From Neorhizobium alkalisoli (lineage in GTDB: Bacteria; Pseudomonadota; Alphaproteobacteria; Rhizobiales; Rhizobiaceae): a DNA stretch of 64,000 bases. Positions 40,795 through 50,039 of this stretch are shown piece by piece (positions within the stretch are counted from its first letter, which is position 1; each line of letters begins with the position of its first letter). A model generated the notes under the pieces. That model was not told the origin of the DNA and made no database searches. It was given only the letters and a program-made list of their open reading frames with translations. The stretch covers positions 620,001 to 684,000 of the forward strand of contig NZ_VIWP01000003.1 in the NCBI RefSeq assembly GCF_007829835.1. Reading direction: 5' to 3'. The translations under genes and the position numbers were made by a program.

Positions 40795-41726
40795 CTAAAG
40801 CAGGAAATCTCCGCTGACGAGATGCAGATTGCCTTTCAGCTTGATGGTGAAATCGGCAAGCCCATCGGCATTCACATCGCCCTGCACATAGGTATAGGCA
40901 CCGTTGTGATAGGTTCTCAACTGGCCTGAAACCTTGGTGAAATCAGTCTCACCGATAAAGGTAAAACTGTCGTCGGTGATCACATTGTCGGTTTTCGCAT
41001 CAAGATAGGAAAGGCTGATCCTGTCGCGCTGGGCATGGCTGAAATCGACGATCGTATCGATGCCCATCGTCGCAAGGGTCGTGCTCTTGTCGAACTGGAA
41101 CGTGTCGGCACCGGTGCCGCCGTAAAGCGTGTCATTGCCCTCGCCGCCGATCAGCACGTCTTTGCCACTGTCGCCCTTCAGCACGTCATTGCCGATCACC
41201 CCGGCAAGGATATCGTTGCCGGCGCCGCCCTTGAGCACGTCGCGGCCACCTTATCCCTGTCGAAATAATAGCCGTCGTCGCCATAGAGGCGGTCATTGCC
41301 GGCCCCACCGATCAGCGTGTCCTTGCCGGTATATCCCGTCAGGAAATCGGCATTTTTCGTGCCGACAATCGTGTCATTGCCACCCAGCAGCGCTCTTATG
41401 GCCGCACCCGGATTGCCCGCCTCGTAAGCATCAAAAATGTCCGCAGCGGAGAGTTTCAGGCCGGTCACGCTGACCGTCTGCACGCCATGGATCTCGACGA
41501 CCAGCTTGGTGATCGTGCCGCCCAGAACGTCGGTCAGCGTGCCGCCGCTGGTCGTGTATCGAAAACCGTGGCCGGAGAAGGACACGAAGTTTTTGCCGTC
41601 GTCATAAAACTTCGCCAGCGTCGATGACAGCGACAAGTGATCATAATCCTCAAGATCACTGACATCGAGGTCGGTGGCTGTGTCAAAACCAGCAGCACCC
41701 AAAGGCTTCGTCGTGAGCTTTGCCAT
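40795..41726 (-). pseudogene. RTX-type calcium-binding secreted protein, frameshifted
   Basis: A hemolysin-type calcium-binding protein of about 310 residues interrupted by a frame change near 41250. The 5' part (41726 down to 41250) carries a non-repeat domain, then GGxGxDxxx-type repeats (GGNDTIVGTKNADFLTGY, GKDTLIGGAGNDRLYGDDG). Just after FDRDK the repeats continue in another frame as GGRDVLKGGAGNDIL and run to a C-terminal VSGDFLL typical of type I secretion signals. A one-base deletion explains the break. It may be a real inactivating mutation, a sequencing error, or less likely a programmed shift. No type I exporter genes are nearby. Confidence 0.85.
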
Positions 41727-41840
41727 GGCAATCCCTATTTATGGATTAGGCATGCCTGCATTTCATCATCGAAACATAACGAACGGATGTAAAATGTCCA
41801 GATGAACGGCGATTGCTCGAAACTGTTCTTGATCGAAGCC

Positions 41841-44800
41841 TCAGTTGATCATTGACGCCACGACAGCACCGCCGATCCACTGGCGGATCTTCTCTTCCAG
41901 CGCTTCCGGGCTGATCGGCTTGGACAGGTAATCGTCCATGCCGGCCTGGAAGCAGAGTTCGCGGTCGCTTTCGAGAGCATGGGCGGTGACGCCGATGATC
42001 GGCACATGCGCGCCCGTCTCAAGCTCCAGCTCGCGGATCTTCTGCGTCGCCTGATGGCCGTTCATCACGGGCATGGAGACATCCATCAGGATGACCGCCG
42101 GATCGTGCTTCTTCCAGGCTTCGACTGCCTCGGCACCATTATGGACGATCTGGAACAGCCAGCCTGTCGTCTGCAGGATCTGGGTGAAAACGATCTGGTT
42201 GACCTCGTTATCCTCGGCCACCAGCACGTCGAGCGCCGGGCGGGAGATGACGGCCGGCGTCGAGGCAGGCGTTTCCGGCACGGTGGTGACAACAGGCGCC
42301 GCCCTGGTCTCGGCAGCAGGGGCAGACGGCATACGCCGCTTGGTGCGGACCGAGCGCACGACATCGATGACGGTGCTGCGCAGAAGATTGGCGCGCGCCG
42401 GCTTCATCAGATGCGCCTGAACATTCAGTTCGGCAAAGATCCGCTCGTCATTGGCCATATCCATCGAGGTCAGGAAAATGATGCCGGTTGCGTCGAAGCG
42501 ATGGTCGGCGCGCATGGCGCGGGCAAAATCGAGGCCATTCATCACCGGCATATGGTAATCGAGCACGATCGCATCGACGAAAATGCCGATCCGCGAAGCC
42601 TCGCGCAGGAAGGCAAGCCCCTCCTCGCCGTTTTCGGCTGCGACCGTGTCAAAACCCCACATCGACAGCTGTTCGGTGAGGATGCGGCGATTGACCGGGT
42701 TGTCGTCGACGACAAGCACGCGGGCGCCGCTCGTATTGATCGGCAGGGTCGTTTCCGGCGCCCGTTCGCTGACGACCGGGAAAGGCAGATGCACGGTAAA
42801 GACCGAACCGCGGCCAAGCTGGCTTTCCACCTCGACCGATCCGCCGAAGAGTTCGACCAGACCGGATGTGATCGCGAGCCCCAGCCCGGTGCCTTCGTGG
42901 CGGCGCGTCGACGAGGTATCGACCTGCGAGAATTTCTCGAAGACCGATTGCAGCTTTTCCTCAGGGATACCGAGACCGGTATCCTCGATGCGGATCGACA
43001 GCATCATCTGGCCTTCGTTCGCCGGCTTCGATTTGAGGTCGATGAAGACATGGCCTTTTTCAGTGAACTTGACCGCATTGCCGACGAGATTGGTGACGAT
43101 CTGCCGGAAACGACCGGCATCGCCAAGCACCGTTTCGCGCACGGACACGTCGCCTCGCACGATCAGCTCGATATCCTTGTCGGCTGCAGCCGACGACAGA
43201 AGCGTCGCAACATCCTCGATCGCTTCGACCGGATCGAACGGCGCCTTGCGCAGCTTCATCTGGCCGGCATCGATCTTCGAAAAATCGAGAATGTCGTTGA
43301 TGATCGTCAGCAGCGCATTGCCGGATTTGACGATGATGTCGATGAACGTCTTCTGGCGCGTATCGAGCTGCGACTTGGCCAGCAGCTCGGCCATGCCGAG
43401 CACGCCGTTCATCGGGGTGCGGATCTCATGGCTCATATTGGCCAAAAATTCGGACTTTGCCCGATCGGCCGCCTCGGCGCGGTTGAGAAGGCGCGTCAGC
43501 TCCGCCTCGCGCTCCTTGGCGTCGGTGACGTCGGTGAAGACGGCCAGCCAGTGGTCGTCGCCGGTGAGTTTCGCTTCCAACTGCACCCAGCGCCGGTCCT
43601 CGATACGGAAGGACGCAAACAGCGGTTCGCCGGCCGAAAGGCTTTCCTCCCAGGACCGCAGCGCAGATGTGGCCTGGTCGGCACCGCCAAGATCGCCGCG
43701 GCGCGCGCAAAACCCGAAAATCTGGCGCCATGTTCCGCCATTCGCCAGCATTTCTGCCGGAATTTCCAGCATCGGCACCAGTGCGTCGTTGGAAAACACG
43801 ATCGCACCGTCATGCAGGATCAAAAGGCCCTGCGACATGGCGCTGGTCGCATCGCGCATCAGCGCGCCATGCCGCTCCAGCGCGGCGCGCGCCTCCTGGA
43901 TTTCCTCCTCGCGCTTGCGTACAGCGGAAATGTCGACATAGCTCAGGAGCAGCTTGCCGCCGGTCAGCCTTGTGCCGGAAATCACCAGAACACGGCCGTC
44001 ACGGCTGCGGACCTCGATCGGGATCTCCGGCGTATCCGTCAGCAGCCGGACCCGCTCGTCATAGATCGCATCAAAGGTCTTGTTCCATCCGGCATAGATG
44101 CCGTTGTCGAAATTGACCTTGAGAAAATCCCGGTAGCTGCGCCCCGGAAGATCGAACCGCTCACCGGCATCCCAGAAATCGTAGAAGGACGGGTTGGCAT
44201 ATTCGAAAACATAATCGGCGGTCAGGATGGCAATGCCGACCGGGACCGAGTGAAGAATGGTTTCAAGATCGCGGCTGACCTTCTCGGCCTTGGCCTGGGC
44301 TTCCTTGATCAGCGTGACGTCAGTGCGCGAGCCGACCAGATAGGCCTGTCCGGTATCGGTATCGATACGCCGCAGACGCGTGAGGACGGGGATGACCGAA
44401 CCGTCCGGAAAAGTAACCTCCTCCGACTTGTCGATCGCCTCGCCTTCCATGACCCGGACGTTTTCGGCGCGAAACCGCTCGGCAGCGGAGGGGAACATTT
44501 CCATGTCCGTCTTGCCGAGAAATTTTTCGAGTGCGCCGCCCAGCATCTGCTCATAGGCGTGGTTGGCATAGGTCAGCTGGTAACCGTCGTTGCGCACGAA
44601 GACCGGTGCTGGAAGATCCTCCAGCACAGCGCGGAACAGTTCCGTTTCGCCGACGGTCTTTCGGAGCAGCATTTCCTGCTCCTTGAACTCCGTCACATCG
44701 TGGCGGATGGCGATCATCAGGCCATTTTCCAGCCGCTTGTTCATGCTGCGCAGCCAGCGGCCGTCCGCCAGCTGATGAATGCCTTCCCAATAGGGCACCT

Positions 44801-45554
44801 GGAAGGGTTTCATCCGCTCTGCAACCCAGGCGGCCCTGTCGGCCGCCCCATCCGCTGCCGCCGGCTTTGCGCCCTTCCGGTTGTCATAGGCATGCCCGAT
44901 AATCTCGGCCAGCGTCGTGCCCGGCCTGACGGCGATCGACATCGCATCGAAATGATCGGTGAGCTGCGAGTTGCAATAGATCAGCGTATCGTTCTTGTCG
45001 TAGATGCCGATCCCCATCTCGAGCATGTCGAGCGCATCATCGAGCAGTCCGTTTTCAAACAACGAGGCGGACGGCATGGAGACGAACGGAGCGACGGGCG
45101 CTGCGGACCGCGGCGGCACCGGCGGAAATGCGGAAATGGGTGCAGCGCCGGCCGGCTTCGGCTCCAGACGGACCGCTTCGGCAAACGGCACATCCTCATC
45201 GAGGGCGACAGGGAACAGTGCACCGAACAGATAGGCATGGTCGTTTTCCGCCAGAAACCGCTCGATGCGGATTTCATGACGCAAGGTGCCGCTGCGATCG
45301 AAGGCAAGCGCCGTCTCATCCGTGCCGAAAACCAGCGCGCGACATTCCTTGTCCTTGCGCTCGTCACCTTCTTCACGGCCGCGCAGGCTGCGGCTCGTAC
45401 GGCCGACCAGATCCTGCGGTGATGTGCCGAACAGGCGTGCATAGGCGGCGTTGACGGCAATGTAGGTCAGCGCGCTGTCCTTGATGAAGGCAGGCTCCGA
45501 CAGATCATTGATCCGGTCGCATGCTCTCGCCAAGAGTTCGCTTTCCGTCTCCAC
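41841..45554 (-). CDS. Multi-PAS hybrid sensor histidine kinase with two receiver domains
   Basis: A 1237-residue cytosolic-type kinase with no clear membrane segment. Five PAS-like modules span about residues 10-680 (openings near 20, 172, 310, 425 and 560). The HisKA domain has FLANMSHEIRTPMNG with the phosphorylated His near 709, and the ATPase domain has NLVGNAVKFTEKG and DTGLGIPEEKL. Receiver 1 (about 940-1060) has VVDDN and LDYHMPV; receiver 2 (about 1103-1222) has VAEDN and MDVSMPV with its Asp near 1156. Receiver 1 acidic and Lys residues appear intact. There is no Hpt domain or output regulator nearby, so the partner is elsewhere. The start is a GTG at 45554. Confidence 0.93.
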   Translation of the reverse strand: METESELLARACDRINDLSEPAFIKDSALTYIAVNAAYARLFGTSPQDLVGRTSRSLRGREEGDERKDKECRALVFGTDETALAFDRSGTLRHEIRIERFLAENDHAYLFGALFPVALDEDVPFAEAVRLEPKPAGAAPISAFPPVPPRSAAPVAPFVSMPSASLFENGLLDDALDMLEMGIGIYDKNDTLIYCNSQLTDHFDAMSIAVRPGTTLAEIIGHAYDNRKGAKPAAADGAADRAAWVAERMKPFQVPYWEGIHQLADGRWLRSMNKRLENGLMIAIRHDVTEFKEQEMLLRKTVGETELFRAVLEDLPAPVFVRNDGYQLTYANHAYEQMLGGALEKFLGKTDMEMFPSAAERFRAENVRVMEGEAIDKSEEVTFPDGSVIPVLTRLRRIDTDTGQAYLVGSRTDVTLIKEAQAKAEKVSRDLETILHSVPVGIAILTADYVFEYANPSFYDFWDAGERFDLPGRSYRDFLKVNFDNGIYAGWNKTFDAIYDERVRLLTDTPEIPIEVRSRDGRVLVISGTRLTGGKLLLSYVDISAVRKREEEIQEARAALERHGALMRDATSAMSQGLLILHDGAIVFSNDALVPMLEIPAEMLANGGTWRQIFGFCARRGDLGGADQATSALRSWEESLSAGEPLFASFRIEDRRWVQLEAKLTGDDHWLAVFTDVTDAKEREAELTRLLNRAEAADRAKSEFLANMSHEIRTPMNGVLGMAELLAKSQLDTRQKTFIDIIVKSGNALLTIINDILDFSKIDAGQMKLRKAPFDPVEAIEDVATLLSSAAADKDIELIVRGDVSVRETVLGDAGRFRQIVTNLVGNAVKFTEKGHVFIDLKSKPANEGQMMLSIRIEDTGLGIPEEKLQSVFEKFSQVDTSSTRRHEGTGLGLAITSGLVELFGGSVEVESQLGRGSVFTVHLPFPVVSERAPETTLPINTSGARVLVVDDNPVNRRILTEQLSMWGFDTVAAENGEEGLAFLREASRIGIFVDAIVLDYHMPVMNGLDFARAMRADHRFDATGIIFLTSMDMANDERIFAELNVQAHLMKPARANLLRSTVIDVVRSVRTKRRMPSAPAAETRAAPVVTTVPETPASTPAVISRPALDVLVAEDNEVNQIVFTQILQTTGWLFQIVHNGAEAVEAWKKHDPAVILMDVSMPVMNGHQATQKIRELELETGAHVPIIGVTAHALESDRELCFQAGMDDYLSKPISPEALEEKIRQWIGGAVVASMIN

Positions 45555-45830
45555 GCGTCCCCGCTCCCCTATGCTGTAGGCTGCATTGATTTTTGATGTG
45601 CGAATCGAATGATAACACCATAGCGGGTGTTAACAACGTGTTGCCCGCAAAGCCTTAATTTGGCCATTTTGCATTTTGTCAAATTTAACTCTCGCTGAAG
45701 GTGCAGAGCAGATCTGCGCTGCCGAAAATCTGCACTGTCCTAGGAAAGGCGGCAGCTGGTCGCAAATGGCGGATCGAAACCGGCTCCGTCTCTGACACAT
45801 TCGCGCAAAGACGACGCGGGCAGGACAATC

Positions 45831-47417
45831 ATGAGCGAGATTACGACACCGACATTGCCGGAAACCGAAACGCCCGCCGCCCCGGAGCGGGCCAGACGCT
45901 CGGGTGGACGCGGCGGCATGCGCCAGCGCACAGGCTCCGGCACGGCCAAATACCGCAACCTCGTCAACAATATCGCCCGCACGGAAATCCTCACTCCCGA
46001 AACGCTGGACGATATCCATGCCGCTTCGATGACGGTGCTGGAAGAAATCGGCATCGACGTCATTCTGCCGGAAGCGCGGGATCGGATGAAGGCGGCCGGT
46101 GCCCATGTCACGCCGGGCTCGGAACGGGTGCGCTTCGACCGCGGCCTGATCGAGGAAATGATCGCCTTCGCCCCGAAGTCCTTCACGATGCACGCCCGCA
46201 ATCCGGCCCGCAATGTCGAGATCGGCGGCAACAATCTCGTCTTTGCGCAGGTCGCATCCGCGCCTTTCGTCGCCGACCGCGAAGGCGGTCGTCGCGCCGG
46301 CAATCAGGAAGACTATCGCAAGCTGATCAAGCTCGCCCAGCATTACGACATCATCCACACGACCGGCGGCTACCCGGTCGAGCCGATCGATATCCACGCT
46401 TCGGTGCGCCATCTCGACTGCCTGTCGGATCTGGTAAAGCTGACCGACAAGGTGTTTCACTGCTATTCGCTCGGCCAGCAACGCAATCTCGACGGGCTTG
46501 AGATCGCCCGCATCGGCCGCGGCATTTCCATGGAACAGATGGAAAAGGAGCCCTCGCTCTTCACCGTCATCAACTCGTCTTCGCCGCTCCGCCTCGACGG
46601 ACCCATGATGCAAGGCATTATCGAAATGTCGTCGCGCGGACAGGTCGTCATCATGACGCCCTTCACGCTGGCCGGTGCCATGGCGCCGGTGACGATCGCC
46701 GGCGCCCTCGTGCAGCAGAATGCCGAGGCGCTGGCCGGCATCGCCTTTACCCAGATGGTGAAGAAAGGCGCGCCGGTCATGTATGGCGGCTTCACCTCGA
46801 ATGTCGACATGAAGACCGGCGCGCCGGCCTTCGGCACGCCGGAATATATGAAGGCGGTCATGGCCGGCGGCCAGCTGGCCCGCCGCTACGGCATTCCCTA
46901 CCGCACGTCGAATACCAATGCCGCCAATACGCTCGATGCGCAGTCCGCCTATGAAAGCGCCATGTCGCTCTGGGCGCTGACGCAGGGCGGCGGCAATTTC
47001 ATCCTGCATTCCGCCGGCTGGACGGAAGGCGGCCTGACGGCCTCGTTCGAAAAATTCATCCTCGACGTCGACATGCTGCAGATGGTCGCCGAATTCCTGA
47101 CTCCGCTCGATGTCAGCACCGATGCGCTGGCTCTGGACGCCGTCCGCGAAGTCGGCCCCGGCGGCCATTACTTTGGCACCGCCCACACACTCGCCCGCTA
47201 CGAAAACGCCTTCTATTCGCCAATCCTGTCGGACTGGCGCAATTTCGAGACATGGACAGAAGCCGGCCGGCCGACCACCTACGATCATGCCAACCGCGTC
47301 TACAAGGAAGCGCTTGCCGCCTATCAGCAGCCGGCCCTTGATCCGGCGATCGAAGAAGAGCTCGATGCCTTCGTCGCGAGGCGCAAGGCCGAAGGCGGCG
47401 TGCCGACGGATTTCTGA
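45831..47417 (+). CDS. MttB-family methyltransferase, non-pyrrolysine
   Basis: A 528-residue member of the trimethylamine methyltransferase (MttB) superfamily. After a disordered N-terminus, the TIM-barrel core begins ARTEILTPETLDDIH and runs with GIDVILPEARDRM, GGFTSNVDMKTGAPAFGTPE and GGNFILHSAGWTEGGL. There is no in-frame amber codon, so it lacks pyrrolysine, as in the glycine-betaine type MtgB branch. Such enzymes demethylate quaternary amines with a corrinoid protein. No corrinoid protein gene or RamA-like activator is adjacent, so the partner and substrate are open. It is a convergent neighbour of the TetR gene. Confidence 0.88.
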   Translation: MSEITTPTLPETETPAAPERARRSGGRGGMRQRTGSGTAKYRNLVNNIARTEILTPETLDDIHAASMTVLEEIGIDVILPEARDRMKAAGAHVTPGSERVRFDRGLIEEMIAFAPKSFTMHARNPARNVEIGGNNLVFAQVASAPFVADREGGRRAGNQEDYRKLIKLAQHYDIIHTTGGYPVEPIDIHASVRHLDCLSDLVKLTDKVFHCYSLGQQRNLDGLEIARIGRGISMEQMEKEPSLFTVINSSSPLRLDGPMMQGIIEMSSRGQVVIMTPFTLAGAMAPVTIAGALVQQNAEALAGIAFTQMVKKGAPVMYGGFTSNVDMKTGAPAFGTPEYMKAVMAGGQLARRYGIPYRTSNTNAANTLDAQSAYESAMSLWALTQGGGNFILHSAGWTEGGLTASFEKFILDVDMLQMVAEFLTPLDVSTDALALDAVREVGPGGHYFGTAHTLARYENAFYSPILSDWRNFETWTEAGRPTTYDHANRVYKEALAAYQQPALDPAIEEELDAFVARRKAEGGVPTDF

Positions 47418-47449
47418 ACCGGCGGCGAGCCCCCTCGCCCCGCAATCAC

Positions 47450-48049
47450 TTACCGCGCATCGGCACGGCCGGAGGGCCAGGTCGATAGTGCCTGCTCGGC
47501 AACCGCATTCAGCGCCTCGCGGCCGAACCCGGCCTTGGCCTGCACGGCCATGCCGTGGAGGATGACGAGCACGAAGGACGACAGCACCTGCGGATCTGCA
47601 GTCTCCGGCAGATCGCCCTCCGCCTTCGCTTTTTCGAAACGTTCGCGAAGCAGCTCCCCACCGGCCGCCCGCGCTTCGATCAGCGCCTGACGCACCGGCT
47701 CAGCCTCATCGGACCCCGCAAGCACACCATTGATGCCGAGACATCCGGTGTGTTCGGGGTAGCGGGTATTGAGATCGATCGCATTGGAAAAGATATGCGC
47801 CACGACCTCCCGTGAGGTCGGCAGCTTGAGCGCCACCGGAATATAATCGAGATAACGCTCATAATAACGCTGCAGCGCCAGCCGGAAGAGCGCTTCCTTG
47901 TTGCCGAAGGCAGAATAGAGCGCAGGTCTCTCCACCCCGGCCGCCTCCGTCAGGTCGGCATAGGACGCGCCCTCATAGCCCTTGCGCCAGAAGACACAGA
48001 GCGCCGCATCCAGCGCTTTATCGACGTCGAATTCGCGATGGCGTCCCAT
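47450..48049 (-). CDS. TetR-family repressor of the adjacent SDR gene
   Basis: A 199-residue TetR regulator. The N-terminal helix-turn-helix reads DKALDAALCVFWRKGYEGASYADLTEAAGVERPALYSAFGNKE (about residues 10-52, split here) and is followed by the C-terminal ligand domain with HTGCLGINGVLAG. The ATG at 48049 is preferred because the upstream extension lies in the operator region. It is divergent from an SDR gene across three palindromes, and should repress both genes until an inducer binds. Confidence 0.9.
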   Translation of the reverse strand: MGRHREFDVDKALDAALCVFWRKGYEGASYADLTEAAGVERPALYSAFGNKEALFRLALQRYYERYLDYIPVALKLPTSREVVAHIFSNAIDLNTRYPEHTGCLGINGVLAGSDEAEPVRQALIEARAAGGELLRERFEKAKAEGDLPETADPQVLSSFVLVILHGMAVQAKAGFGREALNAVAEQALSTWPSGRADAR

Positions 48050-48070
48050 CAGAACAATCCCGAGGTTTTC

Positions 48071-48144
48071 ATAACGGTCGTTATTAAACCACTTGACAGT
48101 CGATGTCCACATTTCATAACGATCGTTATCGTAACAGTCGTTAC
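48071..48144. promoter_or_regulatory. Three palindromic operators in the TetR-SDR intergenic region
   Basis: ATAACGGTCGTTAT (48071-48084), ATAACGATCGTTAT (48116-48129, perfect) and GTAACAGTCGTTAC (48131-48144) share the core TAAC-N4-GTTA. They lie between the divergent TetR and SDR genes, two of them side by side. The first is 22 bases before the TetR start and can block its transcription; the other two lie 64-92 bases before the SDR start. Confidence 0.88.
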
Positions 48145-48207
48145 GTAAAAATCATCACTGCCGCCGACAGGAAACCGGTGGCTCAAACAGTGTGGAAAGG
48201 ACAGTCC

Positions 48208-48966
48208 ATGTCGAACCTCTTGAAGGGCAAGGTCGCCCTGGTGACAGGCGGCTCGCGCGGCCTTGGCGCAGCTACGGCAGAAGCACTTGCCGATCTCGGT
48301 GCAGACATCGCGATCAGCTATGTCGCTTCTGCGGAAAAGGCCGAAGCCGTCGTCGAAAAGTTGAAGGCGAAGGGCGTTCGGGCGCTCGCGATCAAAAGCG
48401 ACCAGGCCGATATGGCAGCAGCAAAGCCGCTTGTGGAGAAGGTCATCGCCCATTTCGGCAAGCTCGACATCCTCGTCAACAATGCCGCGATCGCGGTACA
48501 GGGCAAGACGGTCGATGATCCCGCCCTCGACACGGTCAACCTCGATCGCCAATGGCAGATCAATGTCATGGGCGCGGTCGCAACGACGCGCGCGGCTGCA
48601 CCTGTTCTCTCCGATGGCGGCCGCATCCTCTTCATCGGCTCGGCGCTCGGGACACACGTTCCCTTCGCCGGCACTGCCGATTATGCCGGCAGCAAGGCGG
48701 CGCTGATCGGTTATGCAAAGGGTGTCGCGCGCGACCTTGGCGGCCGCAATATCACCGCCAATGTGGTCCAGCCGGGCGTCATGCCGACCGATATGGCAAC
48801 GGCCGTCCTGGGTGACGAAATCCCCGCAGCACTGCTTGACCTGCACCCGATCCGCCGGATCGCGACGCTGGAGGAAGTGGCCGCCCTCGTCTGCCATCTC
48901 GCAGGCCCGAATGGCGGTTACATCACCGGCAGCGTCATCGACGTGGCCGGCGGGATCGCAATCTGA
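48208..48966 (+). CDS. SDR-family oxidoreductase
   Basis: A 252-residue classical short-chain dehydrogenase/reductase. The cofactor motif is TGGSRGLGAA (about residues 14-23), NNAAI follows (about 91-95), catalytic Ser is in FIGSALG, and YAGSKAAL gives the Tyr-x3-Lys pair (about 157-161). The C-terminus ITGSVIDVAGGIAI is typical of FabG-like SDRs. Substrate unknown. ATG at 48208 follows GGAAAGG. It is divergently controlled by the TetR regulator. Confidence 0.92.
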   Translation: MSNLLKGKVALVTGGSRGLGAATAEALADLGADIAISYVASAEKAEAVVEKLKAKGVRALAIKSDQADMAAAKPLVEKVIAHFGKLDILVNNAAIAVQGKTVDDPALDTVNLDRQWQINVMGAVATTRAAAPVLSDGGRILFIGSALGTHVPFAGTADYAGSKAALIGYAKGVARDLGGRNITANVVQPGVMPTDMATAVLGDEIPAALLDLHPIRRIATLEEVAALVCHLAGPNGGYITGSVIDVAGGIAI

Positions 48967-49111
48967 CCTTGCCTGCGGGCGTCCTTTGGGGCGCCCTCAT
49001 CGGCCCCCGAAACAGGAAATTTGCGATCGTCTGCCCATCCCCTTCCCGAGTGACGGTGCGGTGACGCGCGATGCGTATCATCCACATACCGACCTTCCTG
49101 TTGGTTGGCTC

Positions 49112-49147
49112 CGGCTGTTGCGCGATAACCCCATCACGCAACAGCCG
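49112..49147 (+). terminator. Hairpin with 11-bp arms in the long intergenic region
   Basis: CGGCTGTTGCG and CGCAACAGCCG flank a 14-base loop. There is no U tract, so it may be an RNA structural element rather than a terminator. It lies 150 bases after the SDR stop and 33 bases before the small open frame. Confidence 0.5.
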
Positions 49148-49179
49148 CAACGTCTTGCGTCGGGGGGCGCTTTACAGGC

Positions 49180-49263
49180 ATGAAGTATTTCATTCTGAGC
49201 GGCACTGCAGTTTTGAGCCTCTGGGTCGCCGGTGCCGGGCTATTGATCTACATTTACCCCTGA
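49180..49263 (+). CDS. Possible 27-residue membrane peptide
   Basis: The frame encodes a peptide starting MKYFILSGTAVLSLWVAGAG and ending in IYIYP, a single hydrophobic helix with one N-terminal Lys. The upstream ribosome-binding site is poor (CAGG next to the start, GGGGGG at 13 bases), so expression is doubtful. It is recorded because the composition looks like a real small membrane protein. Confidence 0.3.
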   Translation: MKYFILSGTAVLSLWVAGAGLLIYIYP

Positions 49264-49634
49264 GCGATTCCGGGCGCGAGAGGCTTGAAGCCTGCTCGGC
49301 GGCGGGTTCATTCCTTCGATAGGCTGATCCCAAGCCGCGCCTGAAACGCTCACGCCTGGCCTGTCCCGCAGCTCGGCATGCCGATGCAGATTCGCCGCGA
49401 TCGAAAATCGGCCATTCTTCGATCCGCCGCGATTTTGCCGGCTTTTAGCCACAATGCGCAGCAGCAGTTGCCGCCCCTTGGCAAAAGGCAACTTGCGGAT
49501 GGACGAGCCTGAACGGACGTTCAGACTACTCTTCAAAAAACACCTTGAAACCGCCCAGATCCGGCATGATCCTTCATCCCGTACCTTGAAGAAAAGGGGC
49601 CGTACCCTGACGAAAAAGGGAAAGGAACAAACTC

Positions 49635-49991
49635 ATGTCCGTAATGCAAAGAACTGTCTCTGCGGGCCTTGTCGCTCTGACGCTTGGCGGCGCACTTGCC
49701 GCAACCGCTCCGGCCGCCGAAGCGCGCGACTATTATCGTCACAACAATGTCTGGCCGGGTGTAGCAGCCGGTCTGGCCGGCGGCATTATCGGCGGCGCGA
49801 TCATCGCCGGCGCGACCCAGCCGGTCTATGCCGCACCGGCCTATGCCCCCGGCTACGCCTATGCGCCGCCTCCGCCCCCGCCGCCGGTCTATTACCGCCC
49901 GGCCTATTACCCTGCGCCGTCCTGCCATTATGAATGGGCGCGCAACGAATGGGGCGAAGGCTATCGAGTCCGCGTCTGCCCCGGCTACTGA
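49635..49991 (+). CDS. Small exported Tyr/Pro-rich protein
   Basis: A 118-residue exported protein. The signal peptide (about residues 1-29, LVALTLGGALAATAPAAEA) is followed by a short glycine-rich hydrophobic stretch (GVAAGLAGGIIGGAIIAGAT, about 43-62), then a Tyr/Pro/Ala-rich segment with seven consecutive prolines, and a C-terminal SCHYEWARNEW...RVRVCPGY with a likely disulfide. The glycine-zipper plus Pro/Tyr tail is common in rhizobial envelope proteins of unknown function. GGAAAGGAA precedes the ATG. Confidence 0.75.
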   Translation: MSVMQRTVSAGLVALTLGGALAATAPAAEARDYYRHNNVWPGVAAGLAGGIIGGAIIAGATQPVYAAPAYAPGYAYAPPPPPPPVYYRPAYYPAPSCHYEWARNEWGEGYRVRVCPGY

Positions 49992-50010
49992 ACCGATTTC
50001 CATGACAATG

Positions 50011-50039
50011 ATGGCCCGCTTCGACAAGGAGCGGGCCAT
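50011..50039 (+). terminator. Hairpin after the Tyr/Pro-rich protein gene
   Basis: ATGGCCCGCT and AGCGGGCCAT form a 10-bp perfect stem with a nine-base loop, 20 bases after the stop codon. The 3' side lacks a strong U tract, so it may be a Rho-independent terminator of moderate strength or an mRNA stabiliser. Confidence 0.55.

Larger units (their letters stand above)
48967..49634. other. Long intergenic region with a hairpin and a possible peptide gene
   Basis: No conventional gene is supported over these 668 bases. A strong hairpin lies at 49112-49147 and a 27-codon open frame encoding a membrane peptide lies at 49180-49263, both listed separately. The rest holds no further recognisable signal apart from an A-rich leader near 49590-49634 that carries the ribosome-binding site of the next gene. 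Confidence 0.5.

Noticed and set aside
41979..45422. A 1147-codon open frame on the + strand opposite the histidine kinase
   Set aside because: It is antisense to an unmistakable multi-PAS kinase with all catalytic motifs; in high-GC DNA the complementary frame of a long gene is often open. Composition is Arg/Asp/His-rich and shows no domain.
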